Shown here one piece after another: positions 62,085 through 64,000 of a stretch of DNA of 64,000 bases. The stretch lies in the NCBI GenBank assembly GCA_964642175.1, contig CAZXOK010000002.1, positions 186,001-250,000 on the forward strand. Direction: 5' to 3'. Origin of the DNA: JANQGG01 sp964642175. Its GTDB lineage: Bacteria; Bacteroidota; Chlorobiia; Chlorobiales; Chloroherpetonaceae. Each line of letters begins with the position of its first letter. The first letter of the stretch is position 1. Under the pieces are notes generated by a model that was not told the DNA's origin, did not search any database, and worked only from the letters and a program-made list of their open reading frames with translations. The translations under genes and the position numbers were made by a program.

Positions 62085-62157
62085 GCGGGAGTAACTCAGT
62101 TGGTAGAGTCACAGCCTTCCAAGCTGTTGGTCGCGAGTTCGAGTCTCGTCTCCCGCT
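62085..62157 (+). tRNA. tRNA-Gly (anticodon UCC) inside the spc operon
   Basis: Complete 73-base cloverleaf. The acceptor stem is GCGGGAG/CTCCCGC, the D arm ACTC-AGTTGGTA-GAGT, and the anticodon stem ACAGC/GCTGT carries loop CTTCCAA. The T arm is GCGAG-TTCGAGT-CTCGT. Anticodon TCC reads GGA/GGG glycine codons. The discriminator is T and no CCA is encoded. It lies between rplN and rplX on the coding strand. Confidence 0.96.
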
Positions 62158-62192
62158 CAATTCGTTAATGGAAAATGAAATAGGAAGAGAAA

Positions 62193-62435
62193 ATGAAAGT
62201 TGGTGTTAAAAAGCCTAAAGTGCATGTCAAGAAAAACGATCTGGTAGAGGTTATCGCTGGAAATGATAAGGGCAAATCGGGCAAGATCTTGCGTGTATTT
62301 CCTGAAAAAAATCGTGTGATTATTGAGGGTGTTAATATTCGTAAGAGACATATGCGCCCTACGCAGGATAATCCAAAGGGATCGATCTTAGAGCGTGAAA
62401 TGCCTATTCATGCCTCAAACGTAAAAAAAGTATGA
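62193..62435 (+). CDS. rplX: 50S ribosomal protein L24
   Basis: An 80-aa assembly-initiator protein with a KOW motif (VIAGNDKGKSGKILRVFPEKNRVIIEGVN). It is shorter than the E. coli 104-aa form; the C-terminal part is trimmed, ending HASNVKKV, as in some other phyla. It follows the tRNA-Gly gene by 35 bases. Confidence 0.95.
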   Translation: MKVGVKKPKVHVKKNDLVEVIAGNDKGKSGKILRVFPEKNRVIIEGVNIRKRHMRPTQDNPKGSILEREMPIHASNVKKV

Positions 62436-62484
62436 TAAGTGAAATGTGAATGACCAAGACCATTCACGAAAATGATTTATAAAA

Positions 62485-63096
62485 ATGGCAAAAAAAGAAA
62501 CTAAAGGTGGCGCAGTATCAGAGGCCGAATTGGCTTTACCGGTGCCCAAACCCAGATTATCGGAAAAGTACAAAAATGAAGTGGTTCCAAAATTAATGGA
62601 ACAATTCAAGTACGATAACGTGATGATGGTGCCCAGGCTCAAGAAAATTTCTATTAATATTGGTGTGGGTATGGCTACCCAGGATCCAAAATTATTGGAT
62701 AACGCCGTTCAGGAACTTGAGATCATCTCCGGACAAAAACCAGATATCAGAAAAGCTAAAAAGGCTGTTTCTAATTTCAAATTGCGAATCGGACAACCCA
62801 TCGGATGCCGGGTAACCCTGAGAAAAAACAATATGTACGAATTTTTCGATCGTTTTATTTCTCTGGCTGTACCAAGAATTCGTGATTTCAGAGGTTTAAG
62901 CGACAATTGTTTTGATGGTCGGGGTAACTGCACTATTGGCGTACGTGAGCAGATCATCTTCCCTGAAATCGATATTGACAAAGTCAATAAAATACAGGGT
63001 ATGGATATTACATTTGTCACATCAGCAAAATCCGATGAAGAGGCATATGCATTGCTCAAAGAAATTGGTATGCCGTTCAGGAAGAAAGATAAATAG
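62485..63096 (+). CDS. rplE: 50S ribosomal protein L5
   Basis: A 203-aa 5S rRNA-binding protein. The core starts with RLSEKYKNEVVPKLMEQFKYDN and includes the P-site loop IGQPIGCRVTLRKNNMYEF and LSDNCFDGRGNCTIGVREQIIFPEI. About 20 extra N-terminal residues (Lys/Gly/Ala-rich) make it longer than the usual 179 aa. Confidence 0.96.
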   Translation: MAKKETKGGAVSEAELALPVPKPRLSEKYKNEVVPKLMEQFKYDNVMMVPRLKKISINIGVGMATQDPKLLDNAVQELEIISGQKPDIRKAKKAVSNFKLRIGQPIGCRVTLRKNNMYEFFDRFISLAVPRIRDFRGLSDNCFDGRGNCTIGVREQIIFPEIDIDKVNKIQGMDITFVTSAKSDEEAYALLKEIGMPFRKKDK

Positions 63097-63123
63097 ACAC
63101 CAAAAACACTATCATTTTTATTT

Positions 63124-63393
63124 ATGGCGAAAAAGTGTGTAATTGTTCGCAATGAAAAGCGACAAAAAATTGTAGAGAAATACGCTGAAAAACGTGAACA
63201 ACTGATTAAAGACGGTGATTTTGAAGCTTTACGCAAATTACCTCGCGACAGTTCTCCAACCCGGCTTCGTAACCGTTGCAGTATTACAGGTCGTGGAAGA
63301 GGCGTTTATAAGAAATTCGGTTTATGCCGTCATCAATTAAGAAAACTCTCTCTGGAAGGTAAAATTCCGGGGATGAAAAAAGCAAGTTGGTAA
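63124..63393 (+). CDS. rpsN: 30S ribosomal protein S14 (zinc-independent type)
   Basis: An 89-aa protein of the 30S head. The length and lack of paired CxxC motifs mark the zinc-independent form; the conserved core is SSPTRLRNRCSITGRGRGVYKKFGLCRHQLR, with the C-terminal KASW. The spacer to rpsH is 77 bases and can fold. Confidence 0.96.
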   Translation: MAKKCVIVRNEKRQKIVEKYAEKREQLIKDGDFEALRKLPRDSSPTRLRNRCSITGRGRGVYKKFGLCRHQLRKLSLEGKIPGMKKASW

Positions 63394-63407
63394 ATTAATT
63401 CATAACG

Positions 63408-63456
63408 CTTTGTGGCTGCTACGTTTCCTGTGGCGGGAATTGTAGGACGCACAAAG
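63408..63456 (+). promoter_or_regulatory. possible folded RNA spacer upstream of rpsH
   Basis: CTTTGTG (63408-63414) pairs with CACAAAG (63450-63456), then CTAC (63419-63422) with GTAG (63442-63445), then CCTG (63427-63430) with CGGG (63434-63437), giving an interrupted hairpin. No T run follows, so it is not a terminator. It could be an S8-binding regulatory site, since S8 controls its operon through mRNA in E. coli, but no S8 core motif was identified. Confidence 0.35.
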
Positions 63457-63470
63457 AAACTTTCAACTCT

Positions 63471-63866
63471 ATGCCAGTTACAGATTCTATTGCAGATTAT
63501 ATTACGCGTATTCGAAACGCGGGTAAAGCTCATCACAAACATACCGATATTCCTTATTCCAAGCTGAAAGAGAATATTTGTAAATTGCTTCTTGATAAAG
63601 GGTATATCAAAGATTACACGGTTATAACCACAGAAAAATTTCCCATCATTCGCGTGCAGATCAAATATGATATGTATGGGAACCATGTGATTAAGCATTT
63701 AAAACGAGTCAGCAGACCAGGACTTAGAAAGTACTCGGGGAAAGATATCCGTTCATATCTGGGTGGATTAGGCCTCTATGTAATAACAACATCTAAAGGA
63801 ATTGTATCTGATAAAGAAGCCCGTCAAATGGGATTAGGCGGAGAAGTGCTTTTCAGTATTCATTAA
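63471..63866 (+). CDS. rpsH: 30S ribosomal protein S8
   Basis: A 131-aa 16S rRNA-binding protein and known operon regulator in E. coli. It opens MPVTDSIADYITRIRNAGKAHH and ends with IVTTSKGIVSDKEARQMGLGGEVLFSI-type sequence (here VITTSKGIVSDKEARQ, then GGEVLFSIH). rplF follows after 18 bases. Confidence 0.97.
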   Translation: MPVTDSIADYITRIRNAGKAHHKHTDIPYSKLKENICKLLLDKGYIKDYTVITTEKFPIIRVQIKYDMYGNHVIKHLKRVSRPGLRKYSGKDIRSYLGGLGLYVITTSKGIVSDKEARQMGLGGEVLFSIH

Positions 63867-63884
63867 AAAACGCGAATTGAACTC

Positions 63885-64000
63885 ATGTCAAGAATTGGAA
63901 AATTACCGGTAAAAATAGCCAAAGGTGTAAAAGTTGAACTCAAAGACGATCTTGTGGTTGTTAATGGGCCAAAAGGTCAGTTGCAACAGAATATCACCGG
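63885..64000 (+). CDS. rplF: 50S ribosomal protein L6 (partial, cut by window end)
   Basis: Only the first 38 codons are inside the window, starting MSRIGKLPVKIAKGVKVELK and continuing DDLVVVNGPKGQL. This is the typical L6 N-terminus. The spc operon order (rpsN-rpsH-rplF) supports the call. The rest lies downstream. Confidence 0.93.
   Translation, partial: MSRIGKLPVKIAKGVKVELKDDLVVVNGPKGQLQQNIT

Noticed and set aside
61933..62160. Minus-strand reading frame over tRNA-Gly with RRDSNSRPTAWKAVTLPTEL
   Set aside because: Again the complement of a tRNA gene.

Overview
This is a chromosomal window, about 43% GC by eye, from a Gram-negative bacterium that most likely belongs to the Bacteroidota/Balneolota/Rhodothermota (FCB) group. 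The evidence is: an outer-membrane TonB-receptor-like barrel and lipoproteins; atpD-atpC standing alone, apart from the rest of the ATP synthase operon; a WG-repeat lipoprotein, a DUF5683-like protein and dodecin; a short AtpC; and a promoter before rpsL that fits the Bacteroidota TTTG-N19-TAnnTTTG pattern exactly. The genus cannot be named from the sequence alone.

Layout. 0.2-4.3 kb: two tandem, translationally coupled GAF/HD-GYP c-di-GMP phosphodiesterase paralogues. 4.3-25.3 kb: housekeeping genes (glmS, pyrF, ftsH, acylphosphatase, a YbbR-like gene, dxr, rseP, prfA, an acrylyl-CoA-reductase-like gene, dodecin, pckG, DoxX, TlpA-like thioredoxin), mixed with a lipoprotein, an outer-membrane barrel and tRNA-Val. 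25.6-28.4 kb: tRNA-Thr, atpD-atpC and an LD-carboxypeptidase. 28.5-33.1 kb: an orphan OmpR-type regulator, a DUF5683-like protein, and a CaCA antiporter followed by ccmC, a 53-aa ccmD and a CxxxY-type ccmE. 33.6-47.2 kb: the most unusual part, a sensory cluster made of a stand-alone B12-binding protein with the CarH-type W-x9-EH photosensor signature, an overlapping histidine kinase, a small helical protein, a 2429-aa hybrid kinase with about twelve PAS and two GAF domains, and a second 1202-aa hybrid kinase. 47.2-51.6 kb: UspA, YceI-like protein and gyrA. 51.9-64.0 kb: the str-S10-spc ribosomal protein array, rpsL to rplF (rplF is cut by the window end), with a tRNA-Gly gene between rplN and rplX and a strong terminator-like hairpin between tuf and rpsJ.

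How it fits together. The best candidate for an undescribed system is the 33.66-43.23 kb operon: a predicted adenosylcobalamin (light or B12) sensor coupled by a 14-nt gene overlap to a histidine kinase, with a helical accessory protein and a very large multi-input phosphorelay kinase. The HD-GYP pair and the orphan regulator show that the region is rich in signalling, but no GGDEF protein or obvious output regulator lies beside the sensors. The ribosomal array looks ordinary in gene order; its interest lies in regulation (palindrome inside the rpsL promoter, hairpin before rpsJ/nusE, folded spacer before rpsH).

No CRISPR array, prophage, transposase, rRNA gene or replication origin was seen.
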